Below are positions 36,058-45,863 of a DNA stretch of 64,000 nt, piece by piece. Where the stretch lies: contig NZ_VUKE01000010.1 in the NCBI RefSeq assembly GCF_009193175.1, positions 1 through 64,000 on the forward strand, given 5' to 3'. Each line of letters opens with the position of its first letter. Position 1 is the stretch's first letter. The position numbers and the translations under genes were made by a program. The DNA comes from Georgenia ruanii (GTDB taxonomy: Bacteria > Actinomycetota > Actinomycetes > Actinomycetales > Actinomycetaceae). Under the pieces are notes generated by a model. It had not been told where the DNA came from, did no database searches, and saw nothing but the letters and a program-made list of their open reading frames with translations.

Positions 36058-37383
36058 TCAGCGGGCGTAGCGCAGGCAGTCCGAGCGGGCGGCGCACTCG
36101 GGGCCGACGGCCATCGGCGCGATGCGGCCCGCGGCGCGCAGCTCCCCCAGCCGGGGGACGACCAGGTCGCGCAGCGCCCACGGGTCGAGGGTGTTGAGGT
36201 AGATCTTCGTGCCCCCCTCGAAGCCGGCGATGGTCGACACCCGCCACTTGAGCATCACCCGCCACGGCATCGGGGCCGTGACGTCGGCGGGGCGGTGGTG
36301 CCACTCCTCGTTGGTCGGCACCGCCGCGCCGGTGGCGGCGTGGCAGGCGTGCAGGAGGTCGGCGACGGCGGCGAGCTCGTCGTCGTCGTGCTCCCACGGC
36401 AGGCTGCGCGGGCTCGTGGAGTAGACCTCGAGGGTGGGGTAGCGGTGCCCGAAGCCGGCGAAGGCGATGGCGTGGTCGTTCTCGGCGACGACGAGGCCGG
36501 CCGCGGCGGCGGGGTTGACCGCCGCGTCGTTGAACAGGTTGGGGTTGAGGGCCAGCTGGGCCAGCTCGCGGTCGGTCTGGCCGCCGTGCGCGTCGATGGC
36601 GACGACCTGCTTGTGAAGGTGGTCGAAGGAGGCGCCGGCCGGGCGCAGCCAGTTCTGGAAAACGGCCACGTACCGGGCGAACCGGTTGGCCGCGTACAGG
36701 CGCCGGGCGGCCTCGACGGTGAAGGCCACGAAGCGCCGGTGCTCCGCCACGGTCAGCGTGCCCGAGCCGGCGAGCTGGTCGTCCGTGGTCGCGCCGTCGA
36801 CAAAGTGGCGGCGCGCGATGACGACGTCGTGGCCGGAGGCGAACAGGGCGGTGGCGGGGGCGAGGCGCTCGGCCTCGCTCATGGCGGCCCATGCCGCCTC
36901 GCTCACGCCGGCGGCGCGCAGCCGGGCGTGGACGACGCCGAGCACGTGCGCCCGCCCGGCGGGGGCGGCGAGGTAGGCGCGCTCGTGGGCCAGAGCCTCG
37001 GCCGGGGCGGTGTAGCCGTAGTTGGTGCGCCAGTAGTCGTAGCCGAGGATGGCGAAGAGGTTGGGGACCAGCCGCAGCTCGGCCGGCTCCGCCAGCCGCT
37101 CGGCGGGGAGGTGCTCGACCAGGCGGGCCGCGCCCTCGCCCGTGCGCACCAGGCGCGCCTTCTCCGGCGGGGTCTGCAGGAAGTTGCCCGGGCAGAACGC
37201 GCAGTAGTGCCCGGCGCCGGCCGGGTCGACGGGGCCGGGTGCGTGCGCGGCGGCGTGCCAGGGCCGCTGGGCCCGCCCGGGCACGGTCCACACCTCGGTG
37301 CCGGTGAGGGGGTTGACCTGCTTGACGGTGCCGTCCGCCAACCGGGTCAGCGGCCCGTCCGCGGGCCCGTGCGGCGGGCGCAT
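36058..37383 (-). CDS. DUF4921 family protein (HIT/GalT-like fold)
   Basis: A 441-residue protein. CAFCPGN near residue 62 looks like the zinc-site cysteine pair of galactose-1-phosphate uridylyltransferases, LVPNLFAILGYD recalls the FPNKFPAV-type strand, and SFDHLHKQVVAID holds a HxH active-site-like motif of the HIT superfamily. A nucleotidyl transfer or hydrolysis reaction is likely; the substrate is unknown. The length fits actinobacterial DUF4921. It is divergent from the PPOX gene. Confidence 0.78.
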   Translation of the reverse strand: MRPPHGPADGPLTRLADGTVKQVNPLTGTEVWTVPGRAQRPWHAAAHAPGPVDPAGAGHYCAFCPGNFLQTPPEKARLVRTGEGAARLVEHLPAERLAEPAELRLVPNLFAILGYDYWRTNYGYTAPAEALAHERAYLAAPAGRAHVLGVVHARLRAAGVSEAAWAAMSEAERLAPATALFASGHDVVIARRHFVDGATTDDQLAGSGTLTVAEHRRFVAFTVEAARRLYAANRFARYVAVFQNWLRPAGASFDHLHKQVVAIDAHGGQTDRELAQLALNPNLFNDAAVNPAAAAGLVVAENDHAIAFAGFGHRYPTLEVYSTSPRSLPWEHDDDELAAVADLLHACHAATGAAVPTNEEWHHRPADVTAPMPWRVMLKWRVSTIAGFEGGTKIYLNTLDPWALRDLVVPRLGELRAAGRIAPMAVGPECAARSDCLRYAR

Positions 37384-37454
37384 GGCTGCACGGTATCCCG
37401 CCCGGCGCGGCGCCAGGGCTGACAGACTGGTGGGGGACGAGGGGAGGGAGGGCG

Positions 37455-37874
37455 ATGGCGGCCACCCTCGAGCGGCTCGAGCGGGCGGAGTGCCTGCGCC
37501 TCCTGGCCACGGCCCCCGTGGCGTGGCTGGCCTACTGCGGCGCCGGCCGGCCCGAGATGACGCCGGTCAACTTCGCCGTCGGCGAGGGCGAGGTGGTCGT
37601 GCGCACCGGGTACGGCGGCAAGCTCGGCGCCGCGGCGGCGGACGCCGTGATGACCCTGGGGGTGCTCGGGACCGACCCGGCGACGCGCACGGGCTGGTCG
37701 GTCACCGTCAGCGGGCACACGCGGCTGGCCGGCGATCCCCTCGTCGACGCCGACCTGCCCCAGCCTGGCTCCTGGGTCGACGGCCGGGTGATCACCATCG
37801 CCGTGGCGATCGAGCGGGTCTCGGGCCGCCGGATCGTGCGCCCCGACGGGCCCACCTCGCGACCCGGCGGCTAG
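37455..37874 (+). CDS. Pyridoxamine 5'-phosphate oxidase (PPOX) fold protein
   Basis: A 139-residue split-barrel flavin-binding protein: LATAPVAWLAYCGAGRPEMTP followed by VNFAVGEGEVVVRT, and GWSVTVSGHTRLA in the second half. Such small actinobacterial PPOX proteins bind FMN or F420 and reduce or bind various small molecules. Substrate unknown. The GGAGGGAGGG ribosome binding site is strong. Confidence 0.82.
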   Translation: MAATLERLERAECLRLLATAPVAWLAYCGAGRPEMTPVNFAVGEGEVVVRTGYGGKLGAAAADAVMTLGVLGTDPATRTGWSVTVSGHTRLAGDPLVDADLPQPGSWVDGRVITIAVAIERVSGRRIVRPDGPTSRPGG

Positions 37875-37911
37875 CGCCGGCGAGCCCAGGCGCTCCCTCG
37901 CGCTCGCGGCG

Positions 37912-38289
37912 TCAGGCCTCGTCGGCCGCCCGGGCCTTGAGCCGGTTGTTCTCGGCGCGCACCCGCGCCTGGGTCTCCCGCTCGGCCACCAGCCACGCCG
38001 GTGGCTCGTCGAGCAGCGCGCGGATCTGCTCGGTCGTCAGCGGCTCGGTGACCCCGCCGCGGGCCAGCCCGGAGGCGGAGACGCCGAGACGCCGGGCCAC
38101 CTCCTGACGCGGGTGCGGGCCGTTGCGGCGCAGGTCCGCCAGCCACTGCGGCGGGTTGGCCTGCAGGTCGTTGAGCTCGTCGCGGCTGACCATGCCCGCC
38201 TGGAACTCCGCCGGGGTGGCGGACAGGAGCACGCCGAGCTTCCGCGCGGCGGTCTGCGGCTTCATCATCTGGGGCTTGGGGGAGCTCAT
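37912..38289 (-). CDS. DUF5997 family protein
   Basis: A 125-residue protein. It begins MSSPKPQMMKPQTAARKLGV, then FQAGMVSRDELNDLQANPPQ, and contains HPRQEVARRLGVSASGLARG, which has the spacing of a helix-turn-helix. The family is found in actinobacteria, usually beside and divergent from a LysR-type effector-binding protein, as here (83 bp between starts). ATG 38289 is chosen because MSSPKPQ is the usual start. DNA binding is inferred from the helix pattern only. Confidence 0.75.
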   Translation of the reverse strand: MSSPKPQMMKPQTAARKLGVLLSATPAEFQAGMVSRDELNDLQANPPQWLADLRRNGPHPRQEVARRLGVSASGLARGGVTEPLTTEQIRALLDEPPAWLVAERETQARVRAENNRLKARAADEA

Positions 38290-38372
38290 GGCACGGAAGC
38301 CTATGCGCTGTCGGCGCGGGCCCACGGTGGCGCTGCACTAGCCTGGGGTGCCGCACAGGAGGAGGTGCCGTC

Positions 38373-39161
38373 ATGGCGGACCCGTTCCGGATCCGGTTCG
38401 TCCCCGGCGTGACGCCCGACAAGTGGCTGCGCAGGTGGGACGAGCGCTACCCGGACGCGCCGCTCGAGGCGAGCCCGGTGGACGAGGCGGAGCAGGTCGA
38501 CGTCCTCCACGACGGCGCGGCCGCGATGTGCTTCGTGCGCCTGCCCGTCGACCGCGCGGGCCTGCACCTCATCCCGCTCTACCGGGAGGCCCCGGTCGTC
38601 GTCGCCGCGAAGGATCACCCCGTGGCCGCGTTCGACGAGGTGGACGTGGCGGACCTCGCCGACGAGCACCTGCTCCAGGACCCCGCCGCGGTGCCCGAGT
38701 GGGCCGCGCTGGCCACCGAGGTGCGCGCCGGCACCCGGGTGCCCGTGCCGCCGATGACCGCCAAGCAGGCGATCGAGGTCGCCGCGTCCGGGGCCGGCGT
38801 CGTCATCCTCCCGCTGTCCGTCGCGCGCCTGCACCACCGCAAGGACGTGGTGCACCGGGCGGTGCGCGGGGTCGCCGAGTCCCAGGTGGGCCTCGCCTGG
38901 CGCGAGGACGACGACGATCCGCGCCTCGAGGCCTTCATCGGTGTGGTGCGCGGCCGCACCGCGCGCAGCACCCGCGGGGGCGGCGTCGACCCCGCGGAGA
39001 GCCCCGCGGGGAAGGGCCGAGGCAGCGCCGCCCGCGGGGGCCGCGAGGGGGCGAGCCGCGCCGGCCGGGGGCGCTCAGCCGGGGCCGGCCGCGGCGGGAA
39101 CCCGCGGGGAAAGGGCCAGGCCGGGCGCCGTCGCGGAGGTCCGGGCCGGCGCGGGCGCTGA
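38373..39161 (+). CDS. LysR-type substrate-binding domain protein without DNA-binding domain
   Basis: A 262-residue protein. Residues 5-190 are a type 2 periplasmic-like fold, as in the effector domain of LysR regulators (LIPLYREAPVVVAAKDHPVA, then GAGVVILPLSVARLHHRKDV). The N-terminal winged helix is missing, and the start with GGAGG before ATG 38373 shows no truncation. The last 65 residues are a Gly/Arg/Lys-rich basic tail (GRGSAARGGREGASRAGRGR and similar), which could bind nucleic acid. With the divergent DUF5997 protein, it may form a split regulator. Confidence 0.8.
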   Translation: MADPFRIRFVPGVTPDKWLRRWDERYPDAPLEASPVDEAEQVDVLHDGAAAMCFVRLPVDRAGLHLIPLYREAPVVVAAKDHPVAAFDEVDVADLADEHLLQDPAAVPEWAALATEVRAGTRVPVPPMTAKQAIEVAASGAGVVILPLSVARLHHRKDVVHRAVRGVAESQVGLAWREDDDDPRLEAFIGVVRGRTARSTRGGGVDPAESPAGKGRGSAARGGREGASRAGRGRSAGAGRGGNPRGKGQAGRRRGGPGRRGR

Positions 39162-39188
39162 CCCGCGCGAGCCCTTAGCGTGGGTGGC

Positions 39189-39962
39189 ATGACGCGCCCC
39201 ATCCGCATCGCGTGCCAGGTCCAGCCCCAGCACGCCGACTACGCGCAGATTCGTGACGTCGTCGCCCGGGCGGAGGACGCCGGGGCGGACGTCGTCTTCA
39301 CCTGGGACCACTTCTTCCCGCTCCGCGGCGACCAGGACGGCAAGCACTTCGAGTGCTGGACCACGCTGGGCGCCTGGGCCGAGGCCACCAACCGGGTCGA
39401 GATCGGCGCGCTGGTCACGTGCAACAGCTACCGCAACCCCGACCTGCTGGCGGACATGGCCCGCACGGTCGACCACATCAGCGACGGACGGCTCATCCTC
39501 GGCATCGGGGCCGGCTGGTTCGAGAAGGACTACGACGAGTACGGCTACGACTTCGGCACGCCGGGCACCCGCCTGCGCGCCCTCGCCGAGGCCCTGCCGC
39601 GCATCCGCCGCCGGTGGGGCCGGCTCAACCCGCCGCCCACGCGGGACATCCCGATCCTCGTGGGCGGCGGCGGGGAGAAGAAGACGCTGCGCTACACCGC
39701 CGAGCACGCGAACATCTGGCACAGCTTCGGCGACGTCGCGACGCTGCGGCACAAGAGCGCCGTCCTCGACGGCCACTGCGCCGACATCGGGCGCGACCCC
39801 GGGGAGATCGAGCGGTCGATCGGCGTCTCCCGGCCGCCGGAGGAGGTCGGCGAGGAGCTCGTGGCCGCCGGGGCGTCCCTGTTCACGGTGGGCACGAGCG
39901 GCCCGGACTACGACCTCACGCTGCTCGGGCGCTGGCTCGCCTGGCGCGACGCCCGCTCCTGA
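39189..39962 (+). CDS. LLM-class F420-dependent oxidoreductase
   Basis: A 257-residue luciferase-like TIM barrel: VVARAEDAGADVVFTWDHFF at the start, TWDHFF as the cofactor-side motif, then LGIGAGWFEKDYDEYGYDFG and PILVGGGGEKKTLRYTAEHA. It fits the short actinobacterial subfamily that uses F420. Substrate unknown. ATG 39189 is chosen; GTG 39180 would add only three residues. Confidence 0.88.
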   Translation: MTRPIRIACQVQPQHADYAQIRDVVARAEDAGADVVFTWDHFFPLRGDQDGKHFECWTTLGAWAEATNRVEIGALVTCNSYRNPDLLADMARTVDHISDGRLILGIGAGWFEKDYDEYGYDFGTPGTRLRALAEALPRIRRRWGRLNPPPTRDIPILVGGGGEKKTLRYTAEHANIWHSFGDVATLRHKSAVLDGHCADIGRDPGEIERSIGVSRPPEEVGEELVAAGASLFTVGTSGPDYDLTLLGRWLAWRDARS

Positions 39963-39994
39963 GTCCGGGCGCCGGGTGCGACGTCAGGCGGCCA

Positions 39995-40295
39995 CGGTTC
40001 GCAGATGTGCTCCAGCTGGGCCCGCAGCGCCGAGGCGGGGCGTCGGCCTCGGGCACGAGGTCGGGGTCGACGATGACGGTGACCGAGAGGCGCCCCGCGT
40101 AGGACAGGGCCGCGAAGGCGACGGCGACGTTGCCGGAGGTGGTCGTGATCGGGACGAGGCGGAGGATGGCGGCACCCGCCAGGGAGAGCCGCTCGGCGGG
40201 GCCGGTCATGGTGGTCAGGAAGGAGTTGACCAGGCGCTGCCGGTCGACGAGGACGAGGTCGCCGGGACCGAGGCGTTCCACCGGCCGGAGGGCCG
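39995..40295 (-). pseudogene. Remnant of a WS/DGAT-type acyltransferase (C-terminal, DUF1298 part)
   Basis: On the minus strand one frame reads RQRLVNSFLTTMTGPAERLS, then LAGAAILRLVPITTTSGNVA and VAFAALSYAGRLSVTVIVDP followed by DLVPEADA. This is the end of wax ester synthase/diacylglycerol acyltransferases, where a NxxGP segment is followed by P(I/V)xxxGN and a LSYxGxL strand. Near 40031-40043 the match moves to another frame, which continues ALRAQLEHI. No start codon with homology is found: the N-terminal HHxxxDG catalytic domain is missing. The fragment is thus truncated and frameshifted, a dead gene or the residue of a deletion. Confidence 0.7.
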
Positions 40296-40421
40296 CCCGC
40301 GCGGCGAGGCCGGGGCGGCGCGGCCCCATCGCCCCACGGGCCCGGACCGCGCCCGCGCGCGGTGCCCCACCCCCGGGGCGGTTGCTGGGCGGCGTCACGC
40401 CATCGGGAGCGGCTTTCCCTC

Positions 40422-40455
40422 GCGGCTGTCTCGAGACCGCGGCTGCCCCGAGACC
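40422..40455. repeat. 17-bp tandem repeat, two copies
   Basis: GCGGCTGTCTCGAGACC (40422-40438) is followed directly by GCGGCTGCCCCGAGACC (40439-40455), 15 of 17 identical. The first copy includes the palindrome GTCTCGAGAC. Confidence 0.8.
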
Positions 40456-40579
40456 TCCACGATCCCGCCGGTCGGGGGCGGGCGCGAGCGACGAAGGTCC
40501 CTTTCCCCACCCCGTCCACCGGCGTAGGCACGAGCCCGTCAGGCGGGTGGTGGTCGACCGCTTTGGCGGCCCGGAGGTT

Positions 40580-41209
40580 CTACCCGCCGTCGGCGGCGGC
40601 GACCGGCTGCCGGAGGATGGTGCGCTGCCGCTCCGGCGCGACCTTGCGGAAGTCGCTGAGGTAGATCTCGTGATGCTTGCCGGTCAGGCGCATCCCGCGG
40701 CCGGGGATGACCTCGTGGTGCAGGTGCGCGAGGACGTCGGCCTCGTCGTCGAAGGCGCCGACGTGCAGCGTCTGCACGCACCGGCCCTCCGACAGCGTCT
40801 CGAGGCGGACGTCGTCGAGGCGCGCGGGCCGGTTCTTGGCCGCGGCGCGCTCGACGGCCGCGGCGACCATCGCCCCGTCGAGCCAGTCCGGGGCCAGGAT
40901 CATCAGGGTCCAGCTCCACCGCGACTTGTCGCGCGCCGTCGTGAACGCGTCCATGTCCTCGGCCCACCACAGGCCCTCCAGCGGAGGGACGACGTAGTCG
41001 CGTCCGAGCTCTCCCTTGCTGGTGAACTTCAGCGTGTAGGCCACGGGGTAGAGCGCCTCCACCGCCTCGGTGAACGCCGGGGAGGTGTTCGGGTCGCCGC
41101 GGCCGTCGATCATGAGGTACTGCAGGTCGGGCACGTCCACCACCCGGACCTCGCCCGCCACGGCCCGGTAGGCGTCGAGCGTCTTCTTGAAGTCGGTCTT
41201 GTCGGTCAT
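40580..41209 (-). CDS. GyrI-like small-molecule-binding domain protein
   Basis: A 209-residue protein of the GyrI-like/SOUL-type fold: VVDVPDLQYLMIDGRGDPNT, then AVEALYPVAYTLKF, GLWWAEDMDAF and a C-terminal KHHEIYLSDFRKVAPER. The family (also seen in AraC-type regulators such as Rob and SbmC) binds hydrophobic small molecules; this member has no DNA-binding part. ATG 41209 (MTDKTDFKKTLD) is chosen for the GAGGGG site before it. It is divergent from dnaK. Confidence 0.83.
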   Translation of the reverse strand: MTDKTDFKKTLDAYRAVAGEVRVVDVPDLQYLMIDGRGDPNTSPAFTEAVEALYPVAYTLKFTSKGELGRDYVVPPLEGLWWAEDMDAFTTARDKSRWSWTLMILAPDWLDGAMVAAAVERAAAKNRPARLDDVRLETLSEGRCVQTLHVGAFDDEADVLAHLHHEVIPGRGMRLTGKHHEIYLSDFRKVAPERQRTILRQPVAAADGG

Positions 41210-41486
41210 CGAGCCCCTCGACCCGGGGGAGCCACGCCCGGCACCGAGCGCCTGCGCTCGCGGGAACCGCTCCAAGCCTGCCTGCGGGAAGCCCGCACGA
41301 TACAGGCCCCACCGGCCCGCGGGGCAGGGCGCGTGAGCAACCGATTCACCCGGGTCTGGCCGGGGCGGTTCGACCCCGCCGGAGAAACCTCGAACTTGCC
41401 GCCGAAACTCGAACTCGCCGCCGTCGACGCGCCGCGTACCGAGCCAGCGGCAGCCCGGCGAAGCAGGAGCGCCGCGCTCGCGACCG

Positions 41487-41512
41487 GGAACAAACCCGCG
41501 CCGCAGAAGGTT
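41487..41512 (+). promoter_or_regulatory. SigR/SigH-type promoter of the dnaK operon
   Basis: GGAAC at 41487-41491, an 18-base spacer, then GTT at 41510-41512. This fits the GGAAT-N18-GTT pattern of the actinobacterial oxidative/heat stress sigma factors SigR (Streptomyces) and SigH (mycobacteria). The GTT is also the first part of a HAIR-like box. Use in this organism is inferred. A possible vegetative minus-35, TTGAAC, lies at 41546-41551. Confidence 0.55.
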
Positions 41513-41530
41513 GAGCCGAACAGACTCAAG
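41510..41530. promoter_or_regulatory. HAIR-like operator (HspR), distal copy
   Basis: GTTGAGC-N7-ACTCAAG: the right arm is perfect and the left arm matches CTTGAGT at 5 of 7 bases. It overlaps the minus-10 part of the SigR-type promoter. Confidence 0.65.
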
Positions 41531-41572
41531 TTTGGGACCGTCGGGTTGAACATCTCCCGGTCAAGGCACAGA

Positions 41573-41593
41573 CTTGAGTGCATACGACTCAAG
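41573..41593. promoter_or_regulatory. HAIR operator (HspR), proximal copy
   Basis: CTTGAGT-N7-ACTCAAG, an exact copy of the consensus HAIR element, ends 47 bp before the dnaK start. HspR, encoded by the last gene of this operon, is expected to bind here and repress until heat shock. Confidence 0.93.
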
Positions 41594-41640
41594 ATGACGC
41601 CGTGACCCGGATCGGCGCCCGAGATCGAAGGAGCACAAGC

Positions 41641-43505
<1,865 letters not shown>

Positions 43506-43509
<4 letters not shown>

Positions 43510-44159
43510 CGGACGAGACCCGAGCGCGCGAGGAGGACGTCGGCGCCGAGAAGCCGGTCGTGACCGACAAGCGGCGCATCGACCCCGAGACCGGCAAGCT
43601 GCGCGATCACGCGGAGGGGGCGGCCGACCCGGCCGCCGCCCCGGCGGGGGTCGCGAGCGAGGCCCCTGCCGAGGCGGGCGCCGCGGCCGAGCCCGGCGAG
43701 GCGGACGCCGTCGCCGAGGCCCAGGCGGAGGCCCTGGACCTGGCCGACCAGCTGGCCCGGCGCAACGCCGACCTCTACAACGTCCAGCAGGAGTACAACG
43801 CCTACGTGCGCCGGTCCAAGGCGGACGCCGCGAACCAGCGCCAGGCCGGGGTGCACGACGTCGTCGAGGCGCTGCTCGGCGTCCTCGACGAGATCGAGCT
43901 CGCCCGCCAGCACGGGGACCTCACCGGGCCGTTCGCCGCCATCGCGGAGAAGCTCGAGGGCACCCTGGGCCAGCGCTTCGGCGTGGTGCGCTACGGCACC
44001 GAGGGTGAGGAGTTCGACCCGGAGATCCACGACGCCCTCATGCACCAGGCGGACCCCGCGGCCACGGCGACCACCGTCACGCAGGTCCTCCAGCCCGGCT
44101 ACCGTGCCGGGGAGAAGGTCCTGCGCGCGGCGCGCGTGGGCGTCACCGGCCCTCAATGA
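43506..44159 (+). CDS. grpE: Nucleotide exchange factor GrpE
   Basis: A 217-residue protein. The N-terminal 75 residues are disordered Ala/Glu-rich, then come the long helix ([20 protein letters not shown]) and the beta-wing domain ending [20 protein letters not shown], the GrpE signature. It releases ADP from DnaK. GTG 43506 overlaps the dnaK stop. Confidence 0.96.
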
Positions 44160-44180
44160 GGGGCGAGACCACAGTAGGCA

Positions 44181-44211
44181 GGTGCCGCGGCGGGATTCCC
44201 GCCGCGGCACC
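44181..44211. promoter_or_regulatory. Very stable 14-bp hairpin between grpE and dnaJ
   Basis: GGTGCCGCGGCGGG (44181-44194) and CCCGCCGCGGCACC (44198-44211) are perfect inverted arms around a 3-base loop. No T-run follows. It sits 21 bp after the grpE stop and 21 bp before dnaJ, so it could act as a partial terminator, an RNA processing barrier or a 3'-end stabiliser that separates dnaK-grpE from dnaJ-hspR output. Confidence 0.7.
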
Positions 44212-44232
44212 GCACGATCGAGGAGGTGAGGC

Positions 44233-45234
44233 GTGATGACCGGCCAGGACTGGCTCGAGAAGGACTTCTACGCCACCCTCGGCGTCGCGAAGGACGCCGA
44301 CGCCGACGCGATCAAGAAGGCCTACCGCAAGCTCGCCCGCAAGTACCACCCGGACCAGAACCCCGGGAACGCCGCGGCCGAGGAGAGGTTCAAGTCGGTC
44401 GGCGAGGCCTACGCCGTGCTCTCCGACCCCGAGCAGCGCAAGCAGTACGACGCGCTGCGCGCGATGGCCGGCGGCGGGGCGCGGTTCTCGGCCGGCACCG
44501 GCGCCGGCGGCGCCGGGTTCGAGGACCTGTTCGGCGGGATGTTCGGCCAGGGCGCGCCGGGCGGCGCGCGGGTGCGGTACTCCACGACCGCCCCCTCGGG
44601 CACGGGCACCGGCACCGGCGGCTTCGAGGACATCCTCTCCGGCATGTTCGGCGGCGGGGGCTTCGGCTCGCGGCGCCGGGCGCAGCGCGGCGCGGACATC
44701 ACCGCCACCACCCGCCTGCCCTTCCGGCAGGCGGTCACCGGGGCGACGGTCCAGCTCACCGTGGACGGCCGGACGATGACCACCCGCATCCCGCCGGGGG
44801 TGCACGACGGGCAGAAGATCCGTCTGCGCGGCAAGGGCCAGCCCGGGGCCGGCGGCGGGGAGCCCGGCGACCTCATCGTCACCGTGCACGTCGACCCGCA
44901 CCCGGTGTTCTCCCTGGACGGGAAGAACCTGCGCCTCACCGTGCCGATCACGTTCGACGAGGCGGCGCTGGGCGCCACCATCGAGGTGCCGACGCTGGAC
45001 GGGCGCGCGGTCAAGGTGAAGGTGCCGGCCGGCACCCCGTCGGGCCGCACGCTCCGGGTGCGGCACAAGGGGCTGGACCTGCCCGCGACGCCCGACGGCG
45101 ACCTGCTCGTCACCGTGAACGTCGTCGTGCCGAGCCGGCTGAGCAGCGCGGCCAAGGCGGCGGTGAAGGCCTTCGCCGAGGCGAACGAGGGGGCCAACCC
45201 CCGGGCGGGGCTCACCGAGCTCGCCGGCCAGTAG
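44233..45234 (+). CDS. dnaJ: J-domain chaperone DnaJ (without zinc finger)
   Basis: A 333-residue J-protein. The J-domain (about 9-73) has [14 protein letters not shown] with the HPD motif. A Gly/Phe-rich part follows (about 80-150), then the two C-terminal beta domains ([20 protein letters not shown] and [20 protein letters not shown]). There is no CxxCxGxG zinc finger, so it is of the CbpA/type II kind. It stimulates DnaK ATPase and delivers clients. GTG 44233 (6 bp after AGGAGG) is used; ATG 44236 is equally possible. Confidence 0.93.
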   Translation: MMTGQDWLEKDFYATLGVAKDADADAIKKAYRKLARKYHPDQNPGNAAAEERFKSVGEAYAVLSDPEQRKQYDALRAMAGGGARFSAGTGAGGAGFEDLFGGMFGQGAPGGARVRYSTTAPSGTGTGTGGFEDILSGMFGGGGFGSRRRAQRGADITATTRLPFRQAVTGATVQLTVDGRTMTTRIPPGVHDGQKIRLRGKGQPGAGGGEPGDLIVTVHVDPHPVFSLDGKNLRLTVPITFDEAALGATIEVPTLDGRAVKVKVPAGTPSGRTLRVRHKGLDLPATPDGDLLVTVNVVVPSRLSSAAKAAVKAFAEANEGANPRAGLTELAGQ

Positions 45235-45243
45235 GAGCGACCT

Positions 45244-45302
45244 GACGGCGGGCCCCCGCCCGCCGTCGGCGGTCGCCGCACCGGCCCGCCGCCGGGCCGG
45301 TG
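45244..45302. promoter_or_regulatory. Two tandem hairpins between dnaJ and hspR
   Basis: Hairpin 1: GACGGCGGGC / GCCCGCCGTC with a CCCC loop (45244-45267). Hairpin 2: CACCGGCCC / GGGCCGGTG with a 6-base loop (45279-45302). They start 10 bp after the dnaJ stop and end 25 bp before hspR. Without a T-run, they are more likely to tune the amount of downstream message than to end it fully. Confidence 0.65.
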
Positions 45303-45326
45303 GGCGGCGAGGCGGAAGGAGGAGAC

Positions 45327-45758
45327 ATGGCACTGCAGGCCGGGGGACGTGAGGACGCACCCATCCTGACCGTCTCCGCCGCAGCCGAGCTGGCCGGGAT
45401 GCACCCGCAGACCCTGCGCCAGTACGATCGCCTGGGCATCGTGGAGCCGCAGCGCACCCGCGGTCGGGGGCGGCGCTACACCCTGCGCGACGTCGCGCTG
45501 CTGCGCGAGGTCCAGCGGCTCAGCCAGGAGGAGGGCATCAACCTCGCCGGCATCAAGCGCATCCTGGACCTCCAGCGCGAGCTGGCGCAGGTGCGCTCCG
45601 AGCTGGACAACCTGCGCTCGGTGGTCGACCCCGGTCACCGGGTCTTCGCGGCGGGCCCGACCGGCGACGTCGTCGCCCTGCCGCGTGGCACCCGCGTGCG
45701 GCGGGTGACCACGACCAACGGCGGGGCGCTCGTGCTGTGGCGCCCCCGCGAGTACTGA
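45327..45758 (+). CDS. hspR: Heat-shock repressor HspR (MerR family)
   Basis: A 143-residue MerR-type regulator: ILTVSAAAELAGMHPQTLRQ followed by YDRLGIVEPQRTRGRGRRYT, then a coiled-coil helix (DLQRELAQVRSELDNLRSVV). The MHPQTLRQYDRLGIV string is the HspR signature. It binds HAIR boxes with DnaK as co-repressor and is the last gene of the operon it controls. ATG 45327 has AGGAGGAG before it. The C-terminal part is hydrophobic and ends LVLWRPREY. Confidence 0.95.
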   Translation: MALQAGGREDAPILTVSAAAELAGMHPQTLRQYDRLGIVEPQRTRGRGRRYTLRDVALLREVQRLSQEEGINLAGIKRILDLQRELAQVRSELDNLRSVVDPGHRVFAAGPTGDVVALPRGTRVRRVTTTNGGALVLWRPREY

Positions 45759-45863
45759 CACCCACGGCCGGACACCGCCCGGTATAGGAGTTTCGGGCGG
45801 TACAGGCTTACGCTTGCCGACAGCCGGACCTGACCGGTGTCGCCCCGAAGAGAGATCCGGCTC

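Larger units (their letters stand above)
39963..40579. other. Gene-poor stretch with decayed acyltransferase remnant and short repeats
   Basis: About 617 bp between two genes with no intact gene. It holds a degraded WS/DGAT C-terminal fragment on the minus strand (39995-40295) and a 17-bp tandem repeat (40422-40455). Open frames that cover the region are low in complexity and Arg/Pro-rich, so I do not accept them as genes. Confidence 0.65.
41210..41640. other. Intergenic region between GyrI-like gene and dnaK
   Basis: About 430 bp without a credible gene. The dnaK-proximal 155 bp hold a SigR/SigH-type promoter and two HspR operators. The left half has only Arg/Ala-rich chance frames. Confidence 0.7.

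Noticed and set aside
31847-37510. A 1887-codon open frame on the minus strand across several genes
   Set aside because: It is out of frame with, or antisense to, well-supported genes (GH65, GDPD, GntP, LMF, DUF4921), is Arg/Pro/Ala-rich, and reflects the scarcity of stop codons in GC-rich DNA.
38373-39161. A truncated full-length LysR regulator
   Set aside because: The start codon has a good ribosome binding site, no helix-turn-helix remnant is seen upstream, and the divergent DUF5997 layout is a known arrangement, so the absence looks original rather than a truncation.
39908-40531. A possible 207-codon gene on the minus strand
   Set aside because: Only a short piece (ALRAQLEHI) matches a known family, in the second frame of a WS/DGAT remnant. 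The rest is Arg/Pro/Gly-rich.
45775-45800. Terminator after hspR
   Set aside because: The 7-bp stem has a 12-base loop and no T-run. It may equally be an operator for the STAS gene, so I did not list it as a terminator.
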